64,000 nucleotides of DNA. Source: JBAXEO01 sp963789515. Lineage in GTDB: Bacteria; Actinomycetota; Coriobacteriia; Anaerosomatales; JAAXUF01. Position 1 is the stretch's first letter; each line of letters opens with the position of its first letter. Positions 29,370-38,620 of the stretch are shown piece after piece. Position numbers and translations under genes: made by a program. The notes beneath the pieces were generated by a model, which searched no databases, had not been told where the DNA came from, and worked only from the letters and a program-made list of their open reading frames with translations. Location of the stretch: assembly GCA_963789515.1 (NCBI GenBank), contig CAWBKW010000004.1, positions 248,001 through 312,000 on the forward strand, read 5' to 3'.

Positions 29370-29373
29370 CCGC

Positions 29374-29853
29374 CTAGCCGTGCCCGCCGCCGGCCGCCAT
29401 CTTGGCGGCGTGGTCGAGCTGGGAGGCGATGAAGCCGAACGACTCGCGCGCAGCCTTCTCGGAGCCGGGGAAGTTCACGATCAGGGTGGTGCCGCGCTGG
29501 ACAGCCGTCGCGCGCGACAGCATCGCTCGCGGGGTGATGCGCAACGACTCGGCGCGCAGGAACTCGGGGATGCCGGGGACCAGCCGCTCGCTCACGTCGC
29601 GGGTCGCCTCGGGCGTGACGTCGCGCGGGCTGAGTCCGGTTCCGCCGCAGGTCAGGATCACGTCGGCGCCGTCGTCGTCGGCCATGCGGACGAGCATGTC
29701 GGCGATCAGCGCGCGGCTATCCGGCACGACCTCGTAGGCTACGATCGAGTGGCCCTCGGCCTCGGCGAGCTCCATGAGCGCGGCACCCGCGGTGTCGTCA
29801 GCGGCAGTTCGCGTGTCCGAGCAGGTCAGAATGGCTATCTTGAGGCCCGGCAC
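29374..29853 (-). CDS. mog: molybdopterin adenylyltransferase MogA/MoaB-type
   Basis: 159 residues starting at GTG 29853. It has the MoCF-fold signatures AILTCSDT, DVILTCGGTGLSPRDVTPEA and the later LIVNFPGSEKAARE. The enzyme adenylates molybdopterin before MoeA inserts the metal. It is transcribed with moeA, moaA and moaC. Whether it is nearer MogA or MoaB cannot be settled without alignment; the two have the same reaction in many organisms. Confidence 0.88.
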   Translation of the reverse strand: MPGLKIAILTCSDTRTAADDTAGAALMELAEAEGHSIVAYEVVPDSRALIADMLVRMADDDGADVILTCGGTGLSPRDVTPEATRDVSERLVPGIPEFLRAESLRITPRAMLSRATAVQRGTTLIVNFPGSEKAARESFGFIASQLDHAAKMAAGGGHG

Positions 29854-29860
29854 GGGGCGG

Positions 29861-30451
29861 TCACTCCGCCTTCGCCGCGAGCTTGGCGGCCTCGACCTCA
29901 GCCTGAGCCGCAGCCTCGGCGGCGCGCTCGCGCTCGAACTCGGCGATCGCCTCGGGCGGCGTGCGGTCGCAGGTCCCGTCGCCGAGCGAGACTGCCACCA
30001 CGGCATCGCCGACCCGCACCTCGCCGGGCTCGCGGACCACGGCGAAGATCCCTTCGCGCGGCATGACGCAGTCGCCGGCCTGGTAGTAGATGGCGCACTT
30101 GGTGTGGCAGACCTTGCCGATCTGGCTGATCTCGAGCACCGCCGACTCCCCCACCTTGATCACGCTGCCGACGGGCAATGAGAGCAGGTCGAAGTCCTTG
30201 GTGGTGATGTTCTCGGCGAAGTCGCCGGCGTCCACGTCGAGGCCCTTGGCCTGCATGGTGCCGATCGACTCGGAGGCAAGCAGCGATACCTGGCGGTGCC
30301 AGTCGCCGGCGTGAGCGTCGCCTTCGAAGCCGCGATCGAGTATGAGCGTGCCTTCCGTGCCCGGCGTCTTGCGCATCGTCTTCTTCGCCGAGAGGTTCAC
30401 CGACGTCACGACGCCGGGGGTGGGCAGTGCAGCGGTGGTATCGGGGGTCAT
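29861..30451 (-). CDS. MOSC domain protein
   Basis: 196 residues. The MOSC domain has GFEGDAHAGDWHRQVSLLASES and the conserved cysteine in QIGKVCHTKCAIYYQAGDCVMPREG. MOSC domains bind or transfer sulfur and molybdenum cofactor. The C-terminal 35 residues are a charged Ala/Glu-rich helix beyond the domain. Its ATG overlaps the moaC stop by four bases. Confidence 0.87.
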   Translation of the reverse strand: MTPDTTAALPTPGVVTSVNLSAKKTMRKTPGTEGTLILDRGFEGDAHAGDWHRQVSLLASESIGTMQAKGLDVDAGDFAENITTKDFDLLSLPVGSVIKVGESAVLEISQIGKVCHTKCAIYYQAGDCVMPREGIFAVVREPGEVRVGDAVVAVSLGDGTCDRTPPEAIAEFERERAAEAAAQAEVEAAKLAAKAE

Positions 30452-30954
30452 CGGGGGTCCTCCTCGCGGATCCAGGTGCCGGATGCGCCGCCTTCTTTGC
30501 GCACCAGCAGGATGTCGGTCACGACCATGCCGCGATCGACGGCCTTGCACATATCGTACAGCGTCAGCCCGGCCACAGCGGCCGCGGTGAGCGCTTCCAT
30601 CTCGATGCCGGTCTTGCCGTCGGTCTCGACGGTGGCGGTGATGCGTACGCCGGTCCGGGGGACTTGCTCCGCGGCGAGCTGGATCGAAGCGTGGGTGATG
30701 GGGAGCGGGTGACACATCGGGATGAGGTCGGCGGTGCGCTTGGCGGCCATGATGCCGGCGATGCGGGCGGTGGCGAGCACGTCACCCTTGGGCGCCTTGC
30801 CGGACACGATGAGCTCGAGCGTGGCGGGCGCCATCTCGACGAACGCACCGGCGACGGCGATACGGTGGGTGACCGGCTTGCCGGCCACGTCGACCATGCG
30901 CGCGGCGCCCGAGTCATCGAGGTGCGTGAGCTTGCCGGGGTTCTCGGCGACCAT
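30448..30954 (-). CDS. moaC: cyclic pyranopterin monophosphate synthase MoaC
   Basis: 168 residues. It makes cPMP from the MoaA product. Family signatures are LTHLDDSGAARMVDVAGK, KRTADLIPMCHPLP (active-site region) and GIEMEALTAAAVAGLTLYDMCKAVDR. Length is normal. It follows moaA by three bases. Confidence 0.95.
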   Translation of the reverse strand: MVAENPGKLTHLDDSGAARMVDVAGKPVTHRIAVAGAFVEMAPATLELIVSGKAPKGDVLATARIAGIMAAKRTADLIPMCHPLPITHASIQLAAEQVPRTGVRITATVETDGKTGIEMEALTAAAVAGLTLYDMCKAVDRGMVVTDILLVRKEGGASGTWIREEDPR

Positions 30955-30957
30955 CGG

Positions 30958-31995
30958 TCATCCTCCGATCTGGGACATGCGGCGGGTGGTGCCCACGCGC
31001 ATGTCGTGGCCTTCGGGCTTGTCGGCGAGCGCTTTGCGGACGACGGCGCGAACGTCCTCGTCGGTGCCGGTGCGCAGGACGGTGCGGACGTCGAGCTCGT
31101 TGTCCGAGAAGAGACAGGGGCGCAGGCGGCCGTCGGCGGTCAGGCGCAGGCGGTTGCACTCGGCGCAGAAGTGGTGCGAGAGCGGCGAGATGACGCCGAC
31201 GGTGCCGAGCGCGCCGGGGAGCCGGAAGTAGCTCGCCGGCCCCCATCCGCCGGGAGCGTCCTTGCGGGCGACGGCCGTGAGCACGCCGAGACCGGCGGCC
31301 GCGGCCTCCTCGGTGATCCGCGCGATGAGCTCGTCGCTCGGGACGGTGTCGGCGCGCGTCCAGCCCTCGCTGTCGACGGTGCCGATGTCGGAGTGGCAGC
31401 CCGAGCCCTCCTCGGCGTCGCCGACCGGCATGTACTCGATGAAGCGGACGTGCAGCGGGCGGTCGAGCGTGAGCTTCGCGAAGCCGAGCAGGTCGGGATC
31501 GAGCGAGCGGACGACGACCACATTGAGCTTCACGGGATCGAAACCGTGCTCGAAGGCGGCATCGAGGCCGGCGAGGGCGTCGTCGAGCTTGCCACCGCGT
31601 GTGATGCGCGCGTAGACGTCGGGGTCCATCGAGTCGAGGCTGATGTTCACGCGCGAGAGGCCGGCCTCGCGGAGCTGCTCGGCATACTGCGGCAGCAGCG
31701 TCGCGTTGGTGGTGAGCGCGATGGAGTCGAGGCCGGGGATCTCGTGGAGTCGGCGCACGTGGTCGACCACACCGTGGCGGACGAGCGGTTCGCCGCCGGT
31801 CAGCCGGATCTTGCTGATGCCCTCCGAGACGGCGACCGCGGCGAAGCGCTCGATCTCCTCGAAGGTCAGCATCTCGTCGTGCGGCTTCCACGCGACGCCC
31901 TCGGCGGGCATGCAGTAGACGCACCGCAGGTTGCAGCGGTCGGTGAGGCTGATGCGCAGATAGTCGATCCGGCGCCCGTGGGAGTCCGTGGCCAT
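30958..31995 (-). CDS. moaA: GTP 3',8-cyclase MoaA
   Basis: 345 residues, intact. Radical SAM enzyme for the first step of molybdopterin synthesis. The N-terminal cluster motif is CNLRCVYCMP, followed by RLTGGEPLVR; the second, C-terminal cluster has Cys residues in HFCAECNRLRLTADGRLRPCLFS. It ends in two Gly residues as MoaA requires (RRMSQIGG). Its ATG overlaps the stop of mobB. Confidence 0.96.
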   Translation of the reverse strand: MATDSHGRRIDYLRISLTDRCNLRCVYCMPAEGVAWKPHDEMLTFEEIERFAAVAVSEGISKIRLTGGEPLVRHGVVDHVRRLHEIPGLDSIALTTNATLLPQYAEQLREAGLSRVNISLDSMDPDVYARITRGGKLDDALAGLDAAFEHGFDPVKLNVVVVRSLDPDLLGFAKLTLDRPLHVRFIEYMPVGDAEEGSGCHSDIGTVDSEGWTRADTVPSDELIARITEEAAAAGLGVLTAVARKDAPGGWGPASYFRLPGALGTVGVISPLSHHFCAECNRLRLTADGRLRPCLFSDNELDVRTVLRTGTDEDVRAVVRKALADKPEGHDMRVGTTRRMSQIGG

Positions 31996-32523
31996 CAGGC
32001 GTCGCCTCCGGTCAGGAACCGCGCCTGGATGAGGTCGGCCACGCCGCTCGCGCGCATCGAGGTCGAAGCTGGCGACGCCGGCAGGGACGATCTCGGGCAT
32101 GTCGGTGACGACAGCGATGAGTTCATCGGCGGTCGAAAGCAGTTCCTCGCTTCGCGCCCTGCGTGCGATCTCGACGCGCACAGTCGCCTCCCGCTTGTAG
32201 CCCTCGGTGAGCAGGATGTCGCAGCCCGCCTCGGCGGCGAAGTGCGCGAGCTCGGGCAGGGTGTACTCGCGCTCGACCTTCTCGACCAGCGCGAACTTGT
32301 CGGGTGAAGAGACCATCGTCGCCGTCGCTCCGGCGCGCGCGTGGCGCCACGAGTCCTTGCCGGGGACGTCGATGTCGTAGTCGTGCACGTGGTGCTTGAC
32401 GGTGGCGACTCGGACCCCGCGGGCGGAAAGCTCGCGGATGAGCTTCTCGAGGAAGGTGGTCTTGCCTGAGTCACCCTTCCCGACGATGGAGACGACGGGA
32501 ATGGTCACGGGAGTGTCAGTCAC
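31995..32523 (-). CDS. mobB: molybdopterin-guanine dinucleotide adaptor MobB, one frame change
   Basis: About 175 residues. GTP-binding adaptor for MGD synthesis: IPVVSIVGKGDSGKTTFLEKL is the P-loop, then VATVKHHVHDYDIDVPGKDSWRHARAGA, and DILLTEGYKRE near the middle. Near 32050 the frame moves to one ending VADLIQARFLTGGDA; removing one base joins them. The GTG at 32523 gives the right N-terminus but has no clear ribosome site. Confidence 0.88.
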
Positions 32524-32574
32524 TGGGTATGCGCCCCTTGTCCGGAGGGTCGATGCGGCCAACCGCCGCGAGGG

Positions 32575-32793
32575 CTAGAAGCAACCGAGATCGCAGTTGT
32601 GCACCTTGATGCCCTGCATGTCGGCTGCTGCGCCGGCGACCTTGTAGGGGACGCCGGTGTCCTCGGCGTACTTACGCAAGACGGGACACGTGACCTTCCC
32701 GTCGACGGCCTTGGCTGCGACGGCGGCCTTCATCTCATCGGTGACCTGCGCGGTCCAGCGCGGGTCGAGTTCCTTGGGTCCCTTGTCGCTCAC
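32575..32793 (-). CDS. conserved-looking 72-residue protein in the Mo/W operon, unknown
   Basis: A small soluble protein starting MSDKGPKELDPRW and ending NCDLGCF. It contains three Cys (KVTCPVLRKYAED, then CDLGC), and a central helix-turn that resembles a tiny winged-helix fold. I do not recognise it. It lies between moeA (overlapping by four bases) and mobB, so a role in cofactor synthesis or metal sensing is plausible but unproved. Confidence 0.6.
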   Translation of the reverse strand: MSDKGPKELDPRWTAQVTDEMKAAVAAKAVDGKVTCPVLRKYAEDTGVPYKVAGAAADMQGIKVHNCDLGCF

Positions 32794-34058
32794 AGTGTTC
32801 CTTCTTCCTGGTCGAGCCGGACGCAGGCGACCTGCGTGCCAGCGACAAACATGCCGTCGCCCTCAGGCAGCACGACGAGGCAGTTGCCCCGGTGAGCTGC
32901 GGTGAGAAGCGCTGAAGACTGGCTGAAGGGCAGCGATGCTTCGTATCCGTCGCCGTCGGCGGCGGGTGCGACGATCCCTCGCAGGTAGTAGCGGCGATCC
33001 TGCTTCTTCTTCACGTCATGCGCGAGCCGTGCCATCGTGACCGGGCGGTCCAGCGCCGAGAAACCCTGCATCAACCGCAGCGACGGGCGCACGAAGATCT
33101 CGAAGCCCACATAGGTGCTCGTAGGGTTGCCCGGCAAGCCGAAGAACGGCACCCCACGGATCGAACCGAGCGTCTGAGGATTCCCGGGGCGCATCTTGAC
33201 CTTGCAGAACGCGAGTTCGCCGAGCTCCTCGAGCACCGGCTTGACGTAGTCGAAGTCGCCCACCGAGACGCCACCGCTCGTGACGATGTAGTCGGTCTCG
33301 TCGGCGGCGCGCTCGAAGGCGGCCCGGGTGGCATCGACGTCGTCGGGGACGACCGGATAGCGCACGGGGATTCCGCCGGCCGCGATGACCTGCGCGGTGA
33401 TCGAGTAGCTGTTGGAGTTGCGGATCTTGCCGGGGCCGGGGGTCTCGGCGACCTCGACGAGTTCGCTGCCGGTCGAGAGCACCGCGACGCGCGGCCGTCG
33501 GTAGACGCTGACGGTCGCGTGGCCGGTCGAGGCGAGCAGGCCGATCGCTGCGGGGCCGATCACGTCGCCGGCGCTCAGGACGACGTCGCCGGCGCGGACC
33601 TCCTCACCGCGCCGGCGGATGTGCTCGCCGAGGCGCGGCTCGATCTCGAAGGCGACGCGGGTGCCGGTGCCACCGTCGCCGCTGTCGAGCGGTTGCGTGC
33701 GCTCGACCATGACGACGCTGTCGGCACCCTCGGGTACGGCGGCGCCGGTCATGATGCGCGCGGCCTGGCCGGGGGCCACGACGATGCCGGCAACGTCGTC
33801 GCCCGCGCCGATGTGGGCGATGACGTCCAGCGCGATGGGCGCGTCGGCGCTGGCGCCGGCGAGATCGGCGGCGCGCACGGCGAAGCCGTCCATCGCGGAG
33901 TTGTCGAAGGGCGCGACGTCGATGTCGCTGCGAGCGTCGTCTGCGAGCACGCGGCCGAGCGAGTCGAGCAGCGCGACCTCCTCGGCAGGCAGGCGCGTGA
34001 TGCGCGCGAAGACGAGCTCGCGGGCCTCCTCGACGGTCATGACGGCGGTCTCGGCCAT
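32790..34058 (-). CDS. moeA: molybdopterin molybdotransferase MoeA
   Basis: 422 residues, intact. It inserts molybdate or tungstate into adenylated molybdopterin. Features in order: domain with FDNSAMDGFAVRA, GQAARIMTGAAVPEGAD, the MoCF-fold RPRVAVLSTGSELV, YIVTSGGVSVGDFDYVKP, FFGLPGNPTSTYVGFEIF and the C-terminal MoeA domain IV. The ATG overlaps the fdhD stop region by one base. Confidence 0.95.
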   Translation of the reverse strand: MAETAVMTVEEARELVFARITRLPAEEVALLDSLGRVLADDARSDIDVAPFDNSAMDGFAVRAADLAGASADAPIALDVIAHIGAGDDVAGIVVAPGQAARIMTGAAVPEGADSVVMVERTQPLDSGDGGTGTRVAFEIEPRLGEHIRRRGEEVRAGDVVLSAGDVIGPAAIGLLASTGHATVSVYRRPRVAVLSTGSELVEVAETPGPGKIRNSNSYSITAQVIAAGGIPVRYPVVPDDVDATRAAFERAADETDYIVTSGGVSVGDFDYVKPVLEELGELAFCKVKMRPGNPQTLGSIRGVPFFGLPGNPTSTYVGFEIFVRPSLRLMQGFSALDRPVTMARLAHDVKKKQDRRYYLRGIVAPAADGDGYEASLPFSQSSALLTAAHRGNCLVVLPEGDGMFVAGTQVACVRLDQEEGTL

Positions 34059-34823
34059 CACAGGTCCCCTTCCGGTGCCAGCACCCGCTCGGGGTGCGTG
34101 TAGACGGTGATCTTGCCGCCGCGGGCGTAGCCGACGAGCGTGATGCCGAGCTCGGCGCCGATCTCGGCGGCCAGGTCGGTGACGGCGGAGCGCGACGCCA
34201 CCACGGGAATCGCGGCCTTGGCGGCCTTGACGGCCATCTCGTAGGAGATGCGTCCGGTCGAGATGAGCACGGCCTCGCTGACGTCGATGCGGTCGAGCCA
34301 GGCGCGGCCGAGCAGCTTGTCGAGCGCGTTGTGGCGGCCGACGTCCTCGCGGACGAGTTGCAGCTTGCCCGCGAGCGCAAGGCCGCACGCGTGCATGCCG
34401 CCGGTGTCGCGGTAGAGCGTGGCCGCGCGCGCCATCTCGCCGACGAGCGCGTACAGGTCATCGGCGGTCACCGTGACGTCCGCCGGTGACGTGCTCGAGC
34501 CCGCGCGCGTGGCCGACGCTGGAGAAGGTGACGCCCTTGCCGCAGCCGCTCGTGAGGTAGCGCGTCCGGTAGACCAGGTCCTCGGGCACCGCCTCGGCGC
34601 TGGTGACCCAGACGAAGCCGCGCTTGGTGTCGACGTCGACCGAGGTGAGCGCTTCGCGGTCGCCGAGAAGCCCCTCGGCGACGAGGAACCCGACGGCGAG
34701 CTCCTCGAGGTCGTGCGGCGTGGCCTGGGTCGTGGCGACTTCGACGTCGTTGAGGTAGATGGTGACGGCCCGCTCGCTCGGCATGCCGCGCGAGCGGCGG
34801 GTGGCGACTTCGACGACCTCCAT
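34058..34823 (-). CDS. fdhD: formate dehydrogenase accessory sulfurtransferase FdhD, one frame change
   Basis: About 255 residues. FdhD passes sulfur from a desulfurase to the Mo/W cofactor of formate dehydrogenase. Signatures are PHDLEELAVGFLVAEGLL, the catalytic cysteine in LTSGCGKG, TGGMHACGLA, and VREDVGRHNALDKLLG. Near 34490 the frame changes once. The presence of fdhD implies a formate dehydrogenase elsewhere in the genome. No stop separates mobA from fdhD when one base is dropped, so a fused protein cannot be excluded. Confidence 0.87.
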
Positions 34824-34859
34824 GCGGACGGGCTCGGCGTGGCGGTCGCGCGACAGCGC

Positions 34860-35495
34860 ATGAGCCGGCGATCTCGGCGGAGTCGCGTGCCTCGGCGAGG
34901 TCGGCGGGGGTGTTGACGTTGACGAGGGACCGCAGCTCGGGATCGACTGCGCGCAGCGAATCGACGGGCACCTCGGCGACGCGCAGCATCGAGAACATGG
35001 CGACGAGCCTGCGGCGGCCCGTCGCAAGCACCGCGCGCGCTGCGGGCAGACACGCCTCGACGCGATAGAGCGCCAAGCAGCGGCTCGGGGCCCTTCTCCG
35101 AGACGGGCACCACGACGTCGGCGCCCTCGCGGACCGCCCACAGCGCGCCGATGACCTGCGGCTCGAGGTGCGGCATGTCGGCTGCAACCGCGAGAACCCA
35201 CTCGTTGTCGGCGTGCGCCATCGCCGTGGCCAGTCCGCCGAGCGGCCCCTGGTAGGCGACCTCGTCGGCGATGACGGCGACCGAGTCGGGAAGCGCCGCG
35301 TCGGCGAGCGCATCGGGCCGGTTGGTGACCACGACCGTCTGGCCGCACACGCCGTCGACGACGCGCACGACACGCGCAGACGAGCGGCTCGCCATCGACG
35401 TCGAGCAGCGTCTTGTCGACGCCCATGCGCACCGAGCGACCGCCCGCGAGAACGGCGGCGGTGAGCGGGAGGCGCTTGTGGTCGTGCGAGGTCAT
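34860..35495 (-). CDS. mobA: molybdenum cofactor guanylyltransferase MobA, frame changes, 3' end approximate
   Basis: About 210 residues adding GMP to molybdopterin. The N-terminus has LTAAVLAGGRSVRMGVDKTLL (nucleotide-binding loop) after ATG 35495. Later pieces are VAYQGPLGGLATAMAHA, VLAVAADMPHLEP and LRSLVNVNTPADLAEA. The frame changes near 35385 and 35085. The exact stop is unclear because all frames stay open into fdhD. Likely makes bis-MGD cofactor for formate dehydrogenase-type enzymes. Confidence 0.82.
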
Positions 35496-35536
35496 GGGCT
35501 GGCGGCCTCTCGGTGACGGTGCGATGCATCCGTTGG

Positions 35537-36672
35537 CTAGAGTGCTGGAGATCGGTCCGCCTTCGGATTGTCCCACAGGACGCCACCGCACCGCTGTAGC
35601 CTTGAACACGGCGAGCACCTGCGAGCCGGGCGCGAGGCCCAGCTCGGCGGTCGAAGCACGCGACACCGACGAGGCGAGCTGCACTCCGCCGGCATCGAGC
35701 ACCACATGGTAGGTCGCGCCGCGCGGCGAGACCGACACCACCGCCGCCTGGATTCGGTTGCGCGCGGTTGTCGAAGGAAGTTCGGCCTCGCTGTCGAGCA
35801 AGACACACGTCTTCGGGGCGAACGGCAACGGAGACGCTCGTCTCCGAGCTCTGCCTCACCGGTCACGAAGATCCTGCGTAGCGTCCGAAGTCGATTCCCA
35901 CCAAGCCATCGGAGCTGCAGCCGACGATGCCGACGACCGGCTCCTCGACGCCGAGAAACGCGGCGGTCCATTCGTCCGCGGGTAGGCTCATCGTCTCCTC
36001 GGCCGGTCCGCAGGCAACGATTCGCCCGCCGTTCATGATCGCAACGCGGTCGGCAACGACGAACGCCTCATCCTGATCGTGGGTCACATACAGCACGGTC
36101 ACACCCGCTTCGCGGATGATCGAGGCGAAGTCGTGAGTGAGCCGGTGCCTTGAGGAGCGGGTCGAGCGAGGCAAGCGGCTCGTCGACGAGCAGAACTCGC
36201 GGCTCGACCACGAGCGCACGAGCGAGTGCGACGCGTTGCGCCTCCCCTCCCGAAAGTGCGAGAGCGCTTCGCTTCTCGTAGCCGCCGAGCCCGACGCGTT
36301 CGAGCGCGGCCGCGATCTTCGCGGCGATGCGTCGAGCGGGCTACGCCGCGCGCCACCAGACCGTAGCCCACGTTTCCGCCAACGGTGCCCTTGAAGAGGT
36401 AGGGCCGCTGGAACACGGCCGCGATCTGCATGCGCGCATCGCGGTCTCGGGTTGTGACTTCCTTGCCATCGAGCAGGATCTTGCCGGTGGTCGGCTTCTC
36501 CAGCAGTCCGAGCAAGTCGAGCAGCGTGGTCTTGCCCGAGCCGCTCGGACCCAGAATCGCCAGCACGCTGCCAGCGCGGGACTTCGACAGAAGGGACGTC
36601 GAGAGCGAAGGTCCCCTTCTTGTAGGACCGCTTGAGTCCGACGCCCGCAAGAGACACGCCTCGTGCGGTCAT
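35537..36672 (-). CDS. tupC: tungstate/molybdate ABC transporter ATP-binding protein with TOBE domain, frame changes
   Basis: About 375 residues. Starts at ATG 36672 inside the end of tupB. It has Walker A (LGPSGSGKTTLLDLL), a Q-loop region (AVFQRPYLFKGTV), a disrupted signature, and the H-loop in VLYVTHDQDEAF. It ends with a TOBE/Mop-type domain (RNRIQAAVVSVSPRGATYHVVLDAGG) that binds the oxyanion. Frame changes lie near 36620, 36350, 36150 and 35870-35820. The TOBE frame stays open into mobA; the stop at 35537 is the nearest in the neighbouring frame, so the end is approximate. Confidence 0.82.
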
Positions 36673-37380
36673 CCGCCGATCCTCCCAACGGTCGGCGGAG
36701 GTCTGCAGCCCGGTGAGCACGATGTTGACGAAGATCACGATCCCCATGAGCACGACGGCGAGTGCCAAGGCCGGTCCGTAGCGGCCCTGCCGGCTGAACT
36801 GGACCATGGCGGTGGTCATCACCCGCGTGTCACCCTCGAGGTTGCCGCCGACCATCTGGACGGCGCCGACCTCGGAGATGATCGCCCCGAAGCCGCCGGC
36901 GACCGCCGCGAGGAGGCCCATCCGCGCCTCGGAGAGGGTGAGTGCCCCGATGCGCCAGCCGTTCGCGCCGAGCGAGCGGGCCTGCAGAGTGAGCTCGCGC
37001 GGAACGGAAGCGACCGCGGCGGCGGTGATCGCCATGACCACCGGCACCGCGATGATGAGCTGGGCGACCACGACCGCCGGCCGGGTGTAGAGCAGGTTCA
37101 TGAAGCCGAGCGGCCCACGGCGCGAGAACGTCATCGCGACGATTAGGCCGACCACTGTGGGCGGCAGCCCCATGCCCGCGTTGAAGATGACGAGCGCTGC
37201 GCGGCGGCCCAAGAAGCGCTTTGCCCCGACGAAGTACCCGACGGGCAGCCCGATGAGAAGGGCGATCGCCGTGGCCGACCCCGAAACCAGCAGGGACGTC
37301 CAGACGATCTGCCAGATGCCGAAGGAGCCCGAGGTGAGCAGCGCCCAACCCTCGGCCCAGGCATCGGTGAATATCTGCAT
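36670..37380 (-). CDS. tupB: tungstate/molybdate ABC transporter permease
   Basis: About 235 residues with six membrane segments. The EAA-type coupling loop is SVPRELTLQARSLGANGWRIGALTLSEA, as in TupB/ModB permeases. ATG 37380 is chosen; a TTG seven codons earlier is in frame. The end runs into the ATPase ATG (36672) without a stop, probably because of a one-base error near 36680; an overlap of ATGA type would be normal. Confidence 0.88.
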
Positions 37381-37406
37381 CGAGCCGCCCGCCGCGTCCA
37401 AAGCAG

Positions 37407-38297
37407 CTACTTGGTCGCGTTCGGAGTGAAGAGCGCCTGGCCGTACTTCTCGATCCCGAATTCAGCGATGACCTTCTGACCTTCGGGGCTCAGGACATAG
37501 TCCGCGAATGCCTGGCCACCCTCCTGATTCTTCGCACCAGGAATCACGATGACGCCGTACTGGTTGAACAGCGCCTTGTCCTTCTCGTACAGGATCGTGA
37601 GCCCGGGCAACTGGTCCTTCATGGACAGCCACGTGGCACGGTCGGCAATCGTGTAGGCGCCCTTTTCGTCAGCCACCTTGAGGGTCTCGCCCATGCCCTG
37701 CCCGGTCGAGATGTACCAAGGGTTGGCGGCGGGAGTGGGTGTGGCAACGTTCGCGGCAGTCCAAAGGGTCTTCTCCTTGGCGTCGGTGCCGGAGGCGTCT
37801 CCACGACCCACGAATGTTGCCTTGCCGGCCTTGCCGGCCTCCGCGATCTTCTTCATCGCGTCGGCTGCACTGGTCGAACCCTTGACTCCAGCGGGGTCCG
37901 CGGGCGGACCGACGATCACGAAGTCGTTGTACATGACGTCGTTTCGTTCGGTAGCGAAGCCGGCGGCGATGAACTTCTTCTCGGCGGCAGGCGAGTGAAC
38001 CAGGAGCACGTCGGCGTCCTTGGTCTCGCCGAGTTTGATCGCTTCACCGCTGCCGACGGCGATGACCTTGGCCTTGTACTGCGGGTAGGCCTCCTCGAAC
38101 GCCGGGATGAGCACGTCGAACAGCCCAGAGTCCTGCGTCGAAGTCGTGGACGCCACCACGACGTCTGACGTCTCGGTGGTCGTCGCCGGTTTCTCAGTGG
38201 AAGCGGTCGAGCAGCCGACCACCGCGAAGACGAGCATGAGGACGAGCACGATGCCCGCCACCTGCCTCAGGCGAGGCGGGGTGTGGAAGTGAAACAT
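37407..38297 (-). CDS. tupA: tungstate ABC transporter substrate-binding lipoprotein
   Basis: 296 residues, intact. Lipoprotein signal with lipobox VVGC. The mature part has the TupA hallmark TTSTQDSGLFDVLIPAFEEAYP, later LLVHSPAAEKKFIAAG, FVGRGDASGTDAKEKTLW and WYISTGQGMGETL. The double Thr/Ser-rich start and the SGT region bind the oxyanion; TupA-type proteins prefer tungstate over molybdate. The start ATG has AAAGGAG seven bases upstream, and the leader above it is structured. First gene of the 38.3-27.95 kb operon. Confidence 0.9.
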   Translation of the reverse strand: MFHFHTPPRLRQVAGIVLVLMLVFAVVGCSTASTEKPATTTETSDVVVASTTSTQDSGLFDVLIPAFEEAYPQYKAKVIAVGSGEAIKLGETKDADVLLVHSPAAEKKFIAAGFATERNDVMYNDFVIVGPPADPAGVKGSTSAADAMKKIAEAGKAGKATFVGRGDASGTDAKEKTLWTAANVATPTPAANPWYISTGQGMGETLKVADEKGAYTIADRATWLSMKDQLPGLTILYEKDKALFNQYGVIVIPGAKNQEGGQAFADYVLSPEGQKVIAEFGIEKYGQALFTPNATK

Positions 38298-38305
38298 CTG
38301 TGAAT

Positions 38306-38411
38306 CTCCTTTCCGCAATGGGAGGCCGGGCCGTTTCCAGTCCCGACCCTATCGTTCCGGTCGCCATGGCTTGCGGGGCAAGCGTGTAGGCCTACCGGAA
38401 TCGGAGTCCGA
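38306..38411 (-). promoter_or_regulatory. candidate Moco/Tuco-family riboswitch in the tupA leader
   Basis: Minus-strand RNA just above tupA carries AGGGUCGGG, a loop, CCCGGCCUCCC and GGAAAGGAG. The E. coli moaA Moco RNA, as I remember it, has the same order: AGGGCGAAG, loop, CUUCGCCUCCC and GGAAAGGUG. Here GGAAAGGAG could pair with CUCCGAUUCC at the far end, closing the element, and it contains the tupA ribosome-binding site, which suggests translation control. Inner stems UUCCGGU/ACCGGAA and GCUUGC/GCAAGC add structure. A possible -10 (TATTCT) lies at 38534-38539, with no good -35. Covariance search is needed. Confidence 0.45.
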
Positions 38412-38620
38412 GCGTAGCGCGATGTGCGGGATGTTACTGGGGAAGCACGCCTGCACGGGGATTCGAGGTGACGAACCCGTCTTCCGCCACAACCTCCTCT
38501 CGCTCTCAGGCGAAGACTTCCACGCCAGTGACGAGAATACCACCGCTAGCTGTCCGCACTCGAGGCGCGACTCAGTCGACCGAGTCGAGAGCCCCACACG
38601 GCGCCCGCGCGGTGTAGAGG

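Noticed and set aside
30427..32307. 626-codon plus-strand frame opposite moaC, moaA and mobB
   Set aside because: Three well-known genes lie on the other strand; the translation is repetitive Gly/Asp/Val-rich shadow sequence.
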